A stretch of 64,000 bases of DNA from Dickeya fangzhongdai. GTDB taxonomy: Bacteria; Pseudomonadota; Gammaproteobacteria; Enterobacterales; Enterobacteriaceae. Below are positions 55,470 through 64,000 of the stretch, one piece after another. The notes under the pieces were generated by a model that worked only from the letters and a program-made list of their open reading frames with translations, did no database searches and was not told the origin of the DNA. Numbering within the stretch: position 1 is the stretch's first letter; each line of letters begins with the position of its first letter. The position numbers and the translations under genes were made by a program. The stretch is taken from positions 434,001 through 498,000 of the forward strand of contig NZ_CP025003.1 in the NCBI RefSeq assembly GCF_002812485.1, read 5' to 3'.

Positions 55470-56246
55470 CTAATGCTTTAAAAAGATATTATCCCGATGG
55501 TGCTGAATATGTGCGAGCTTCGGCGCATGTTTCTCTTCGTTGGGGAGATGCAGCGGCTTGCCTTCATATTGTTCGAACTGGCTTTGAATAATATCGCTTT
55601 TCAATACCTTGATACGCGGCGAGATCAATAACTCCAGATGATCGTTAAACCCGATCAACCCTTGGTCAAAGGCTTTGTCGTGCAGTGCGGACAGGCAGAG
55701 CCCATTGCTGGGGTCCAGACGATGTTCGGCGATGTCTTTCCACGGGCGAATATGACTGGCAATCAATAAGATCGGTTCTTCCAGCCCGGTAATACAGCAG
55801 CGTTCGTTGTACGCATTCAACACCCGCTTGCGAAACTGTTGCTGGCCGACGCGTACTTTGGTGGCGGTCAGGCGCTCGTGGCCGTAATAATCGGGCGCAT
55901 CTTCTTCCTGCGCTTGCGGCAGTGTTTCATCCGGTGCCGTCAGCGCGGCGATCGCTTGCTGGCATTGCTGGTCGAAAGCTTCCGGGTCTTGCTCCAATTC
56001 CTGCCAGAGTTCCCGGTCGGCTTTGGAAGCCTGGCTTAATCCGGTACGCCCAGAGTTGATGATTACCGGGTCCAGACTGGCGATATTCACCAGCTTCATC
56101 GCTAACGCGGAAGGGGTTCTGCCAATCAGCTTGGCGTAGTGGATAATCTCGGGATTGCGGGAGTGGAGCTTGCCGAACGGTAATTGGCTGTACAACGTAA
56201 ACGCAACCAATAATTGGTCACGCGTCCAGAGCGTGGAGGCTGCCAT
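55470..56246 (-). CDS. HNH endonuclease domain protein
   Basis: A 258-residue protein. Residues 1-75 form a helical domain (WTRDQLLVAFTLYSQLPFGK, GRTPSALAMKLVNIASLDP) that looks like DNA binding. Residues about 145-200 form an HNH_2 domain: CCITGL, ASHIRPW (His165), DPSNGLCLSALHDKAFD (Asn181, His189). Such proteins occur widely, often beside mobile DNA, and may act as restriction-like nucleases. It stands alone, with no methylase next to it. Biological target unknown. Confidence 0.85.
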   Translation of the reverse strand: MAASTLWTRDQLLVAFTLYSQLPFGKLHSRNPEIIHYAKLIGRTPSALAMKLVNIASLDPVIINSGRTGLSQASKADRELWQELEQDPEAFDQQCQQAIAALTAPDETLPQAQEEDAPDYYGHERLTATKVRVGQQQFRKRVLNAYNERCCITGLEEPILLIASHIRPWKDIAEHRLDPSNGLCLSALHDKAFDQGLIGFNDHLELLISPRIKVLKSDIIQSQFEQYEGKPLHLPNEEKHAPKLAHIQHHRDNIFLKH

Positions 56247-56459
56247 GCGTTTTCCTGCGAGTTAGCGTATCGCGTTAATCGATGCGTTAACTATGCCAGG
56301 CGAGGTCGGAAAAATCATGCGCTTCGTCAACGAGATGAAGCACGAATTGCCGGGCGCATCAATTGCACCCTCCAGCTAAACCCAGTAGGGTAACGGGTAC
56401 GAAAAACGTGCGGCGGCGGCCTGCCGCGCACTCCACGCCTTTCATCTTCGGACATTATT

Positions 56460-57851
56460 TTGAACGCTGCTGTTACCTCTCAGAGCGCGGGATCCGCCGT
56501 CGACGGATTACCGATGCCGGCGCGTATCGGCGCCATTTTCGCTATTGCCTTCGGCATCGCTATGGCGGTGCTGGACGGGGCGCTGGTCAACGTGGCGCTG
56601 CCTACCATCGCCGCGGATTTCAACACCAGCCCGGCGTCGTCGATCTGGATCGTCAACGCCTATCAGCTGGCGATCACCATGACGTTGCTGTCGCTGTCGT
56701 CGCTTGGCGATATCGTCGGTTATCGCCGCGTCTATCTGGTGGGACTGGTGCTGTTTACGCTGATGTCGGTGGTGTGCTCGCTGGCGGATTCGCTGCCGAC
56801 GCTGACGCTGGCGCGCATTCTGCAAGGGCTGGCGGCCGCGGCGCTGATGAGCGTCAACACCGCGTTGATCCGGCTGATTTACCCCAAAGTCCGGCTCGGG
56901 CGCGGCATGGCGATCAACTCGCTGGTGGTGGCGGTGTCCACCGCCGCCGGGCCGACCGTTGCAGCGGGAATTCTGGGCGTGGCGTCGTGGCAGTGGCTGT
57001 TCGCCATCAACGTGCCGTTCGGTATTGTGGCGCTGCTGCTGGGCTGGCGTTTCCTGCCGCGTAACGACGGGGTGAGGGCGCAGCGCTTCGACACCCCGAG
57101 CGCGTTGCTGAACGCGCTGACTTTCGGGCTGTTTTTCATTGCGCTGGGCGGATTCGCTCACGGTCAAAATCTGTGGCTGGTGCTGGGCGAACTGGCGCTG
57201 ACGCTGCTGGTGGGCGGCTATTTCTTCCGGCGGCAACTGAATCAGTCGTACCCGCTGCTGCCGGTGGACTTGCTGCGCATCCCGGTGTTTGCGTTGTCGA
57301 TGGGCACGTCGATCGGTTCGTTCTGCGCCCAGATGCTGGCGATGGTGTCGCTGCCGTTCTATTTCCAGAGCGCGCTGGGGATGAATGAAATCGAAACCGG
57401 CCTGCTGCTCACCCCCTGGCCGCTGGCGATCATGGCGACGGCGCCGCTGGCGGGGCGCTGGCTTGAGCGCGTTAACGCCGGGGTATTGTGCACCATCGGG
57501 CTGTCGTTGTTCGCGCTGGGATTGTTCTCGCTGGCCTGGCTGCCGGCTTCGCCGGGCTATCTGGATATCTGCCTGCGGATGGTGCTGTGCGGCATCGGTT
57601 TCGGGCTGTTCCAGTCGCCGAACAATCACACCATCATCAGCGCGGCGCCCCGTCATCGCAGCGGCGGCGCCAGCGGTATGCTGGGCACGGCCCGGCTGGT
57701 GGGGCAGACCGCCGGCGCGGCGCTGGTGGCGCTGATGTTCAACCTGTTCGGCGCGCAAGGCACCCATGCATCGCTGATCGCCGCCGGTATATTCGCCGCG
57801 CTGGCCGCCGTGGTCAGCGGTCAGCGGATTTCGCGTCTGGCTTCGTCCTGA
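56460..57851 (+). CDS. MFS efflux transporter, DHA2 (EmrB/QacA) type
   Basis: A 463-residue transporter with 14 likely membrane segments. LDGALVNVALPTIAADFNTS is motif D1 of the 14-TMS drug/H+ antiporters, and LGDIVGYRRVYLVG is motif A between helices 2 and 3. The longest frame starts with TTG (56460) with no good ribosome site; an ATG at 56514 (MPARIGAIFAIAFG) would drop 18 residues and still keep helix 1. Probable drug or toxicant efflux; the substrate cannot be told. Confidence 0.9.
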   Translation: MNAAVTSQSAGSAVDGLPMPARIGAIFAIAFGIAMAVLDGALVNVALPTIAADFNTSPASSIWIVNAYQLAITMTLLSLSSLGDIVGYRRVYLVGLVLFTLMSVVCSLADSLPTLTLARILQGLAAAALMSVNTALIRLIYPKVRLGRGMAINSLVVAVSTAAGPTVAAGILGVASWQWLFAINVPFGIVALLLGWRFLPRNDGVRAQRFDTPSALLNALTFGLFFIALGGFAHGQNLWLVLGELALTLLVGGYFFRRQLNQSYPLLPVDLLRIPVFALSMGTSIGSFCAQMLAMVSLPFYFQSALGMNEIETGLLLTPWPLAIMATAPLAGRWLERVNAGVLCTIGLSLFALGLFSLAWLPASPGYLDICLRMVLCGIGFGLFQSPNNHTIISAAPRHRSGGASGMLGTARLVGQTAGAALVALMFNLFGAQGTHASLIAAGIFAALAAVVSGQRISRLASS

Positions 57852-57943
57852 GGTGTGTCAACGGCAGGTAAATGCGCCAATAGGTGACGGATGCAACCGC
57901 TGGTGGCAGGGAAAGGATGATTTGATCCATTCCCTGCCTTTTC

Positions 57944-59380
57944 TTAGCGATATACCAGCTGTAATAGCATGGTCACCAGATCGGTTTGGATATACGCGTT
58001 GTGGTCAGGATATTCCCTTCGCTTAGCGGTTTCATTATCAATCACGCTGGCGTCAGTATGTATATTCCACATTTTTCCCCTGGCAGGTAGCGGGTTGGGC
58101 TGTGCGGCCGTATCAAAATCTTCTCTTAATCCAGGGCAGAGGGGGGAGTTATTGAGCGCCGCTTTTGCCTGCTCCGTTAATGGATAGCGGGTTAACAGCA
58201 CGCATTGGGTTAGCGGTGGGCGTTTGTTCAACCGTGGCTTGGCTCCATAAGTCAGAACGCTGAAGTGATAGGGCTCAGCTGTGGTCCAGACGGGTTGAAT
58301 GGCGCTGAACAATTTTTCCCACGGCGCGCATTGAGACGGCGTATTTTTATCCGGTGAACAAAACTGCACGCCGAGCTGGTGCGTGATGCGCTCCGTCGTA
58401 TGACCTAAGGTTTTTATATTGGAGAACCCCCAGGGAGCGAGGTATCCCATTCTATGAGCCCAGGGATAATAGACTTTGGTCGCGGTGTCTTCCTTTGAAG
58501 TCAGGTTGAGCCATATTGGGTAGTCAGGCTGCGATGAGAGCTGATCCGGGCGATAGGCATCGTCGAACGTGGTGGAATCGACGGCGGCGTTAATCGTGAC
58601 CAGTAACGTATTATCGCCGAGGGTCTGAGCGTTATGGACCAGACCCGGCAAAAATGCGCGTGCGATCATTCGACCGCCAAGCGAATGTCCCATGACAATC
58701 ATATGATTGTCGGCGTTGGCTTTACGCATGGTGTCGGCCAGTTCTGTCAAATCCTGCTTTAAACCCCGGCCGTGATGATTGATAGCCGCTCCCCGGCTGC
58801 CGATGACGTCGGCAACGTTAGCCCGGTTACCAATCGTTTGAAAATTAAATGCCCCTTTGTATATCTCACCTTGCCAGCCGACATAAATACCCAGCACCTC
58901 AACATCTTTTTTGCCAAGCTGTTGCAGCCCGCCGACATAGCGAGCCAGCAGATTATCGAACTGGATAAGATTACTGTCTTTCGGGGCGGCATTATGGTGC
59001 CAGCCATGAATATAAACGGCGATCAGTATATTTTTTCCGCTATCGACCTTTTGTTGAATATATCCCTTAATTGCCTTGAGTTGTTGCGGGTCTCTGAGAG
59101 AACCATCCACTGCGTTGTATTCAAGGTAGCTCTTTTGGAAGGCGGTCATGGTACGTGTGTTGGTAATGATATTATCAGGGCATTTAGCATTCCTGTTGTT
59201 GGTGTCTATAGTGCAATACTTTGTTTGAATAAAATTGGTCAACTCCTCTTTGGTACACACGCCGCTTTTACATACGTGTTGCCATTGTTTATCCGGGATT
59301 GTATTAACACAACCGGCTAACAGCAGACAAGAGGTAATAAACATGAATAGTAACGAGCGGTATTGAGTGGTAGTCAGCAT
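57944..59380 (-). CDS. Lipoprotein with alpha/beta hydrolase (lipase-like) domain
   Basis: I start at MLTTTQYRSLLFMFITSCLL (59380), nine bases after GAGG; 478 residues. A longer frame to 59530 adds 50 residues ahead of the signal peptide. The lipobox is LLAGC with Cys24. The hydrolase part has YIHGWHHN (123-130) and the nucleophile elbow GHSLGG with Ser233. IHGWxHN-type proteins of this kind are found among bacterial lipases of unknown role. The C-terminal 200 residues show no recognisable domain. The mature second residue is Val, which favours transport to the outer membrane. No immunity-like neighbour, so a secreted-effector role is not supported. Confidence 0.8.
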   Translation of the reverse strand: MLTTTQYRSLLFMFITSCLLLAGCVNTIPDKQWQHVCKSGVCTKEELTNFIQTKYCTIDTNNRNAKCPDNIITNTRTMTAFQKSYLEYNAVDGSLRDPQQLKAIKGYIQQKVDSGKNILIAVYIHGWHHNAAPKDSNLIQFDNLLARYVGGLQQLGKKDVEVLGIYVGWQGEIYKGAFNFQTIGNRANVADVIGSRGAAINHHGRGLKQDLTELADTMRKANADNHMIVMGHSLGGRMIARAFLPGLVHNAQTLGDNTLLVTINAAVDSTTFDDAYRPDQLSSQPDYPIWLNLTSKEDTATKVYYPWAHRMGYLAPWGFSNIKTLGHTTERITHQLGVQFCSPDKNTPSQCAPWEKLFSAIQPVWTTAEPYHFSVLTYGAKPRLNKRPPLTQCVLLTRYPLTEQAKAALNNSPLCPGLREDFDTAAQPNPLPARGKMWNIHTDASVIDNETAKRREYPDHNAYIQTDLVTMLLQLVYR

Positions 59381-60126
59381 AGTCGTCTTCCTCACCTGCA
59401 ATGAATTAATATGAATGGAAAACAATGAAATAATTTCTGCGTTTATTAATGTGTTATTTTTTGTGCCGCTGAGATCTCCTGTTGTCGGGGTTTTTAAATT
59501 TAGACTATATGCTTTTTGTTTTTTATCCATTGGCGTGAGGTATGATTACTTCCATCAAAACAGAGTTTGTTTTTTTATTTATTTTTCATAATGTTTAGAT
59601 TGAACGTTGGCTTTAATGTTGATATGTCTTTGGGGGGTGAGAAGTGAGGCGTTAGCGGGAGTTTTGTAAATGCATTTGATTTTAAATGATTTTTTTAGTT
59701 TTAATTTTATTGGTGAGGTTAATATAAATTAACCATCAGCGAGTTATTTTTATTCCTGATTTTTATATGCGCTGTTTTGCTTTCCTTTCCTTCTCTCGTA
59801 ACGCTGTTTTCGCAAAACAAGAAATAACCTCCCCTTATCGATAATCACGCAAATGGTGCAGGCTGGTGGGTTTTTGCACTGAAATAGTACCCGGCGTTGT
59901 CAATGCGGCGTCGGCAGCGGCTTGCCGCGTAATCAATACCATTCATTTTTATTATTGTCTGGACAAATGAATCCAGCTGTTATCGGTGGTTTCTCTTTTT
60001 GAGAAAGTGTGTGTCGAAAATCGGTAACGGTAATAATCCTTATCTGGCGCTGCTCTTGCAACGTAACGGACGAATGTTTTTGTTGGTGACCATTTTTATT
60101 CGTCCTTTATTGTGGTGGAGAACAGC
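59381..60126. other. Intergenic region before the peptide ABC operon
   Basis: No gene found. The first 380 bases are AT-rich. A GC-richer part (59860-59945) contains TGGTGCAGG and TTTTTGCACTG. The region must hold divergent promoters for the lipoprotein and the ABC operon, but I cannot name elements with confidence. Confidence 0.5.
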
Positions 60127-61659
60127 ATGGCTCGTAATCTGGCAAGACATATCCGTCAATATGCATTAACCGCGTTACTGGCAGGTTTTGCCTGCGCCAG
60201 TTATGCCGGCAAACAAAATGACACGCTGGTTTACGCCTCCGACAGCGAGGTGGAAAACGTCAGCCCGTACCACAATAACATGCGCGAAGGGGTGATTCTG
60301 GCGCATCTCGCCTGGGATACGCTGATCTATCGCGATCCGAAAACCGGGGAATATAAAGGCGAACTGGCGACCGACTGGAAATGGGAGTCGCCGACGGTGT
60401 TGCTGCTGCATCTGCGTAAAGGCGTGACTTTCCATAATGGCGATGCCTTTAGCGCCGATGATGTGGTGTATACCTTTCAGAGTATCGCCGGGCCGAATAC
60501 CGCCTCGGTGATCCCGCAAAGCGTCGATTGGATCGACCATGTGGAAAAAGTCGATGACTACAGCGTGCGTCTGCATCTGAAAAAACCGTTCCCGGCGGCG
60601 CTGGAATACCTCTCCGGCCCGACGCCGATTTACCCCGCCAAATATTTCCAGCAGGTGAAGCTGGAGGGCTTTAGCAAAGCGCCTGTCGGCACCGGCCCGT
60701 ACAAAATCGTCAAGGTGACGCCGGGGCAGGGTGTGTCGATGGTGAAAAACCCGGACTATTTCAAAGACAGTCCGATCGGGCAGCCGAAAATCGGCAAGCT
60801 GCAGTTTGTGGTGATCCGCGACCCGGAAGCACGCGTAGCCCAGTTGATGACCGGCCAGGTGGACTGGATCTGGCGCGTGGCGTCGGATCAGGTGGAATCG
60901 CTGTCCGCCATGCCGAACATTGCGGTGAAAAGCGGCGAAACCATGCGCGTCGGCTTTCTGGAACTGAACACTAACGCCAGCGGCCCGGAAGGCGCGCCGT
61001 TCAAAGACGTGCGCGTGCGTCAGGCCATCAATTACGCCGTCAACCGCCAGGCGATGGTGGATAATCTGGTGCGCGGCGGCAGCAAACCGGTGTATTCCGC
61101 CTGCTTTCGCACCCAGACCGCCTGCGACGCCAGCCAGGTGATCCAATACCCCTACGACCCGGCCAAAGCCAAACAACTGCTGGCGGAGGCGGGCTACGCC
61201 AACGGCTTCGACACCGATCTGTGGGCCTACCGCGAGCGTGATTACGCCGAAGCGATTATCGGCGATCTGCGCAAGGTCGGCATCCGCGCCCGTCTGCACT
61301 TCGTGCAATACCCGGTGATGGCCAACGCGCTGGCGTCCGGTCAGGCGCCGCTGGCGTTCAGCACCTGGGGTTCCTTCTCCATCAACGACGCCACTGCGTT
61401 CGTTACCCCCTATTTCGGCGGTAAAGGCAGCGATATCTGGAAAGACCCTAGAGTCATCGCCGAACTGGCGAAAGCGGATGAAGTGGTGGACCCGCAGCAG
61501 CGCAGCGCGCTGTACGCCGCACTGCTGGGCCGTATTTCGTCGCAGGCGTATATGGCGCCGCTGTTCTCCTATTCCACCCATTACGCCTTTACGTCCGATC
61601 TGAACTTCCAGGACTGGCCGGACGAACTGCCGCGCTTCGCCGAAGCGAGCTGGAAGTAA
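60127..61659 (+). CDS. Peptide-type ABC transporter binding protein (SBP_bac_5)
   Basis: I start at MARNLARHIRQYALTALLAG (60127) behind GGTGGAGAACAGC; 510 residues. The signal peptide ends at ASYA (about 27). The family pattern is clear: LAWDTLIYRDPKTGEYKGEL, LRKGVTFHNGDAFSADDVVY, and DVRVRQAINYAVNRQAMVDN. These proteins bind di- or oligopeptides, nickel chelates, opines or glutathione. It is the first gene of an operon with two permeases and an ATPase, in DppABCD order. Confidence 0.93.
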   Translation: MARNLARHIRQYALTALLAGFACASYAGKQNDTLVYASDSEVENVSPYHNNMREGVILAHLAWDTLIYRDPKTGEYKGELATDWKWESPTVLLLHLRKGVTFHNGDAFSADDVVYTFQSIAGPNTASVIPQSVDWIDHVEKVDDYSVRLHLKKPFPAALEYLSGPTPIYPAKYFQQVKLEGFSKAPVGTGPYKIVKVTPGQGVSMVKNPDYFKDSPIGQPKIGKLQFVVIRDPEARVAQLMTGQVDWIWRVASDQVESLSAMPNIAVKSGETMRVGFLELNTNASGPEGAPFKDVRVRQAINYAVNRQAMVDNLVRGGSKPVYSACFRTQTACDASQVIQYPYDPAKAKQLLAEAGYANGFDTDLWAYRERDYAEAIIGDLRKVGIRARLHFVQYPVMANALASGQAPLAFSTWGSFSINDATAFVTPYFGGKGSDIWKDPRVIAELAKADEVVDPQQRSALYAALLGRISSQAYMAPLFSYSTHYAFTSDLNFQDWPDELPRFAEASWK

Positions 61660-61705
61660 CCGCCGTCGGGGAACCGGCCGCGCTTGAGTTGTAAGGAGTT
61701 CGCTT

Positions 61706-62623
61706 ATGGTGAAGTACATTTTTCATCGGTTACTGGTGGCGCTGGCGGTGCTGTTCACCGTGGCGGCGGTCAGCTTTTCGCTGCTGCACCTGTCCGGCGA
61801 TCTGGCGACCGCCATCGCCGGGCCGGACGCCACCGCGGAAACCATCGCCCAGATCCGGGTGCAGAACGGGCTGGATAAGCCGCTGCTGAGCCAGTTTTCC
61901 AGCTGGATGTGGTCGGCGATGCATCTGGATTTCGGCCGCTCGTTCTACTTTGAAAACACGGTGATGGAGCTGGTCGGCCAGCGGATGCCGGTCACCCTCA
62001 AGCTGGGCGGCGTATCGCTGCTGCTGGCGCTGACGGTGGCGATCCCGCTCGGGGTGCTGGCGGCGGTGTTCCGCGACACCTGGGTCGATCGCCTTGCCAT
62101 GCTGGTGTCGGTGCTCGGTCAGGCGATGCCTAATTTCTGGTTCGCGCTGGTGCTGATTCTTATCTTCGCCGTCGGGCTGAAATGGCTGCCGGTGGCGGGC
62201 AACGCCAGCTGGCAGAACTTCGTGCTGCCGGCGGTGGCGCTCGGCTACTACGCCATGCCGTCGCTGATGCGCCTGACCCGCTCCGGCATGCTGGACGTGC
62301 TCGGCTCCGATTACATCCGTACCGCGCGCGCCAAAGGGTTGAGCGCCTTTAAGGTGGTGGTCAAACACGGCCTGCGCAACGCCATTATTCCGGTAGTGGC
62401 GCTGGCGACGGTGGAACTGGGGTTCATGCTCGGCGGCTCGGTGGTGATCGAATCGGTGTTTTCGTTGCAGGGGCTGGGGCAACTGGCGTGGGACTCCATC
62501 TCGCGTAACGACTTTCCGGTAGTACAGGCCATCGTATTGATTATCGCCGTGTTTTATATCGGGCTGACGTTTCTGGCGGATGTGCTTAACGCCGCGCTGG
62601 ATCCACGACTGCGCAGCAAATAA
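61706..62623 (+). CDS. Peptide-type ABC permease (DppB type)
   Basis: A 305-residue permease starting MVKYIFHRLLVALAVLFTVA, with six hydrophobic segments. The EAA loop is DYIRTARAKGLSAFKVVVKH, which contacts the ATPase. RMPVTLKLGGVSLLLALTVA and FSLQGLGQLAWDSISRNDFP are typical of DppB/GsiC. AAGGAG precedes the ATG. Confidence 0.95.
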   Translation: MVKYIFHRLLVALAVLFTVAAVSFSLLHLSGDLATAIAGPDATAETIAQIRVQNGLDKPLLSQFSSWMWSAMHLDFGRSFYFENTVMELVGQRMPVTLKLGGVSLLLALTVAIPLGVLAAVFRDTWVDRLAMLVSVLGQAMPNFWFALVLILIFAVGLKWLPVAGNASWQNFVLPAVALGYYAMPSLMRLTRSGMLDVLGSDYIRTARAKGLSAFKVVVKHGLRNAIIPVVALATVELGFMLGGSVVIESVFSLQGLGQLAWDSISRNDFPVVQAIVLIIAVFYIGLTFLADVLNAALDPRLRSK

Positions 62624-62632
62624 GGAGCCGTG

Positions 62633-63559
62633 ATGAAAACTGCAATGGCACGACTGGCCGTGATGATGAAAACCGCTCCGCAGCCGGGCCTGCTGCCGGA
62701 ACCTGGGCCGTGGCGGCGCTGGCAGCGCAAGGTGCTGGGTCACCACGGCATGACGCTGGGGCTGGTGATTCTGGGGGCGATCGTGCTGCTGGCGGTGCTG
62801 GCGCCGTTCATCAGCCCGCACGACCCTTACGCGCAGGAGGTCAGCCGCCGGTTGATCCCGCCGGTGTGGCATGAAAAGGGCAGTTGGGAACATTGGCTCG
62901 GCACCGACAAGCTGGGGCGGGATTACTTAAGCCGCCTGCTGTACGGCGCGCGGGTGTCGCTGACCATCGGGCTGGTGTCGGTCATGCTGGCGGGCACCAT
63001 CGGCATTGCGCTCGGGGTGCTGGCGGGCTATTTCGGCGGCCGGGTGGACGCGGCGGTGAGCTATTTCCTCACCGTGCGCCTGTCGATGCCGGTGATTCTG
63101 GTGGCGCTGGCGCTGGCCTCGCTGGTGGGCGGTTCGGTCAAGGTGGTGATCATGCTGCTGGGCCTGCTGCTGTGGGACCGCTTTCTGATCGTCTCCCGCT
63201 CGGTGACGCGCCAGTTGCGCGAGGCGGAATTTATCGCCGCCGCCCGCACGCTCGGCGCCTCGTCGCTGTTCATCATGCTGCGCGAGATTCTGCCCAACCT
63301 GCTGGGGCCGCTCACCGTGGTGGCGACGCTGGAGATCGCCCACGCCATTTTGCTGGAGGCGACGCTGTCGTTCCTCGGCCTCGGGGTACAGCCGCCGATG
63401 CCGTCCTGGGGACTGATGGTGGCGGAAGGCAAAGCCTACATGTTCTTCCAACCGTGGGTGATTGTGATTCCAGGCGTGGTGCTGGCGCTGCTGGTGCTGA
63501 GCATCAATCTGGTGGGTGACGGCCTGCGCGATATTACCGCGCTGGACGGGCGTGCGTAA
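62633..63559 (+). CDS. Peptide-type ABC permease (DppC type)
   Basis: A 308-residue permease. I prefer the ATG at 62633 (five bases after AGGAG) to a GTG at 62630. Features: RKVLGHHGMTLGLVILGAIV membrane helix, FISPHDPYAQ, WLGTDKLGRDYLSRLLYGAR (DppC hallmark) and the EAA loop EAEFIAAARTLGASSLFIML. It pairs with the DppB-type protein; they are 9 bases apart. Confidence 0.95.
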   Translation: MKTAMARLAVMMKTAPQPGLLPEPGPWRRWQRKVLGHHGMTLGLVILGAIVLLAVLAPFISPHDPYAQEVSRRLIPPVWHEKGSWEHWLGTDKLGRDYLSRLLYGARVSLTIGLVSVMLAGTIGIALGVLAGYFGGRVDAAVSYFLTVRLSMPVILVALALASLVGGSVKVVIMLLGLLLWDRFLIVSRSVTRQLREAEFIAAARTLGASSLFIMLREILPNLLGPLTVVATLEIAHAILLEATLSFLGLGVQPPMPSWGLMVAEGKAYMFFQPWVIVIPGVVLALLVLSINLVGDGLRDITALDGRA

Positions 63560-63596
63560 CTAAGAGCCTATTGGGATAGGCGCTAAGGAGGTCGCT

Positions 63597-64000
63597 ATGC
63601 ATTCTGCTGTTAAGACAAACCCGTCGGCCAGTCGCTCGGACGAGGTGGTGCTGGAAGTGAAGAACCTGCGGGTCGATCTGACGACGCCGCGCGGCACGTT
63701 GCACGCGGTGCGCGGCATCGATTTTTCGGTACGGCGCGGCGAAATGCTGTGCCTGGTGGGGGAGTCGGGCTGCGGCAAGTCGATGACCTCGCTGGCGCTG
63801 ATGGACCTGCTGCCGCGCAACGCGGTGCGCACCGCCGATACGCTGCGTTTTCGGGATACCGACCTGCTGTCGCTGCGCCCGCGTGAACGGACGGCGCTGC
63901 GCGGCAACCAGATGGCGATGATCTTTCAGGAGCCGATGACCTCGCTCAACCCGTCGTTCACGCTGGGGGACCAACTGTGCGAAACCCTGCTGGCGCACCG
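63597..64000 (+). CDS. Peptide-type ABC ATPase, partial (DppD type)
   Basis: Begins MHSAVKTNPSASRSDEVVLE behind AAGGAGGTCGCT and runs off the window after 134 codons. Walker A is CLVGESGCGKSMTS (residues about 52-65), and the Q loop is MAMIFQEPMTSLNPSFTLGD. The signature and Walker B lie outside. It could be a DppD-size or a fused two-domain GsiA-type ATPase. Confidence 0.93.
   Translation, partial: MHSAVKTNPSASRSDEVVLEVKNLRVDLTTPRGTLHAVRGIDFSVRRGEMLCLVGESGCGKSMTSLALMDLLPRNAVRTADTLRFRDTDLLSLRPRERTALRGNQMAMIFQEPMTSLNPSFTLGDQLCETLLAH

Noticed and set aside
59852..59885. Sigma-54-like GG...GC element with a TGGTGCA/TGCAC pair
   Set aside because: GG and GC are nine bases apart instead of the required ten, and the TGGTGCA repeats do not have NtrC-site spacing.

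Overview
The window is a high-GC enterobacterial chromosome segment interrupted by an AT-richer accessory block. Gene order and protein sequences point to a soft-rot member of the Pectobacteriaceae, most likely Dickeya; this rests on recognised sequence features and synteny, not on a database search. The backbone matches the order known around min 96 of E. coli: ridA, pyrI, pyrB, tabA, argI, rraB, yjgM, valS, holC, pepA, lptF, lptG, then the tRNA-Leu(CAA) gene leuX, a classic integration hot spot.

Region by region. 1-860: a frameshifted pesticin/T4-lysozyme-like toxin fragment with a small exported LprI-like protein that is probably its immunity partner. 984-4928: the four-gene Anbu cluster (ATP-grasp, alpha-E, transglutaminase-like, proteasome-like peptidase). 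5247-5822: a ParD/RelE-type toxin-antitoxin pair. 5909-8062: ridA and pyrBI, with a complete leader, attenuator and reiteration-type start. 8236-11863: tabA and a beta-glucoside PTS/6-phospho-beta-glucosidase pair behind two GalR/LacI-type operators. 11969-26292: argI with ARG boxes, rraB, acetyltransferases, an XRE-cupin regulator, an exported alpha/beta hydrolase, a chemoreceptor, then valS-holC, pepA and lptFG.

26483-39125 is a genomic island in leuX. It is bounded by an imperfect repeat of about 115 bp covering the tRNA 3' end and terminator. It carries a P4-type integrase, a SIR2 plus P-loop protein (candidate anti-phage NADase), a structured gene-poor stretch, a P4-like module (integrase-domain protein, AlpA, Ash-like ORF with a C4-type RNA, primase-helicase, iteron-like repeats), regulators, a TacAT-type module and an IS3-family element killed by a 10-bp duplication. 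39122-45254 looks like older debris at the same hot spot: methyltransferase, yjhX, a second C4-like RNA, AT-rich membrane-protein genes and an IS110-family element nested in an IS3-family element.

45535-64000 returns to GC-rich catabolic and transport genes. They are an orphan protein; an operon resembling allose/allulose uptake and catabolism (DeoR regulator, ABC transporter, AlsE-like epimerase, ROK and PfkB kinases); a LysE/ArgO exporter; an HNH endonuclease; a DHA2 efflux pump; a lipoprotein hydrolase; and a peptide-type ABC transporter that runs off the end of the window.
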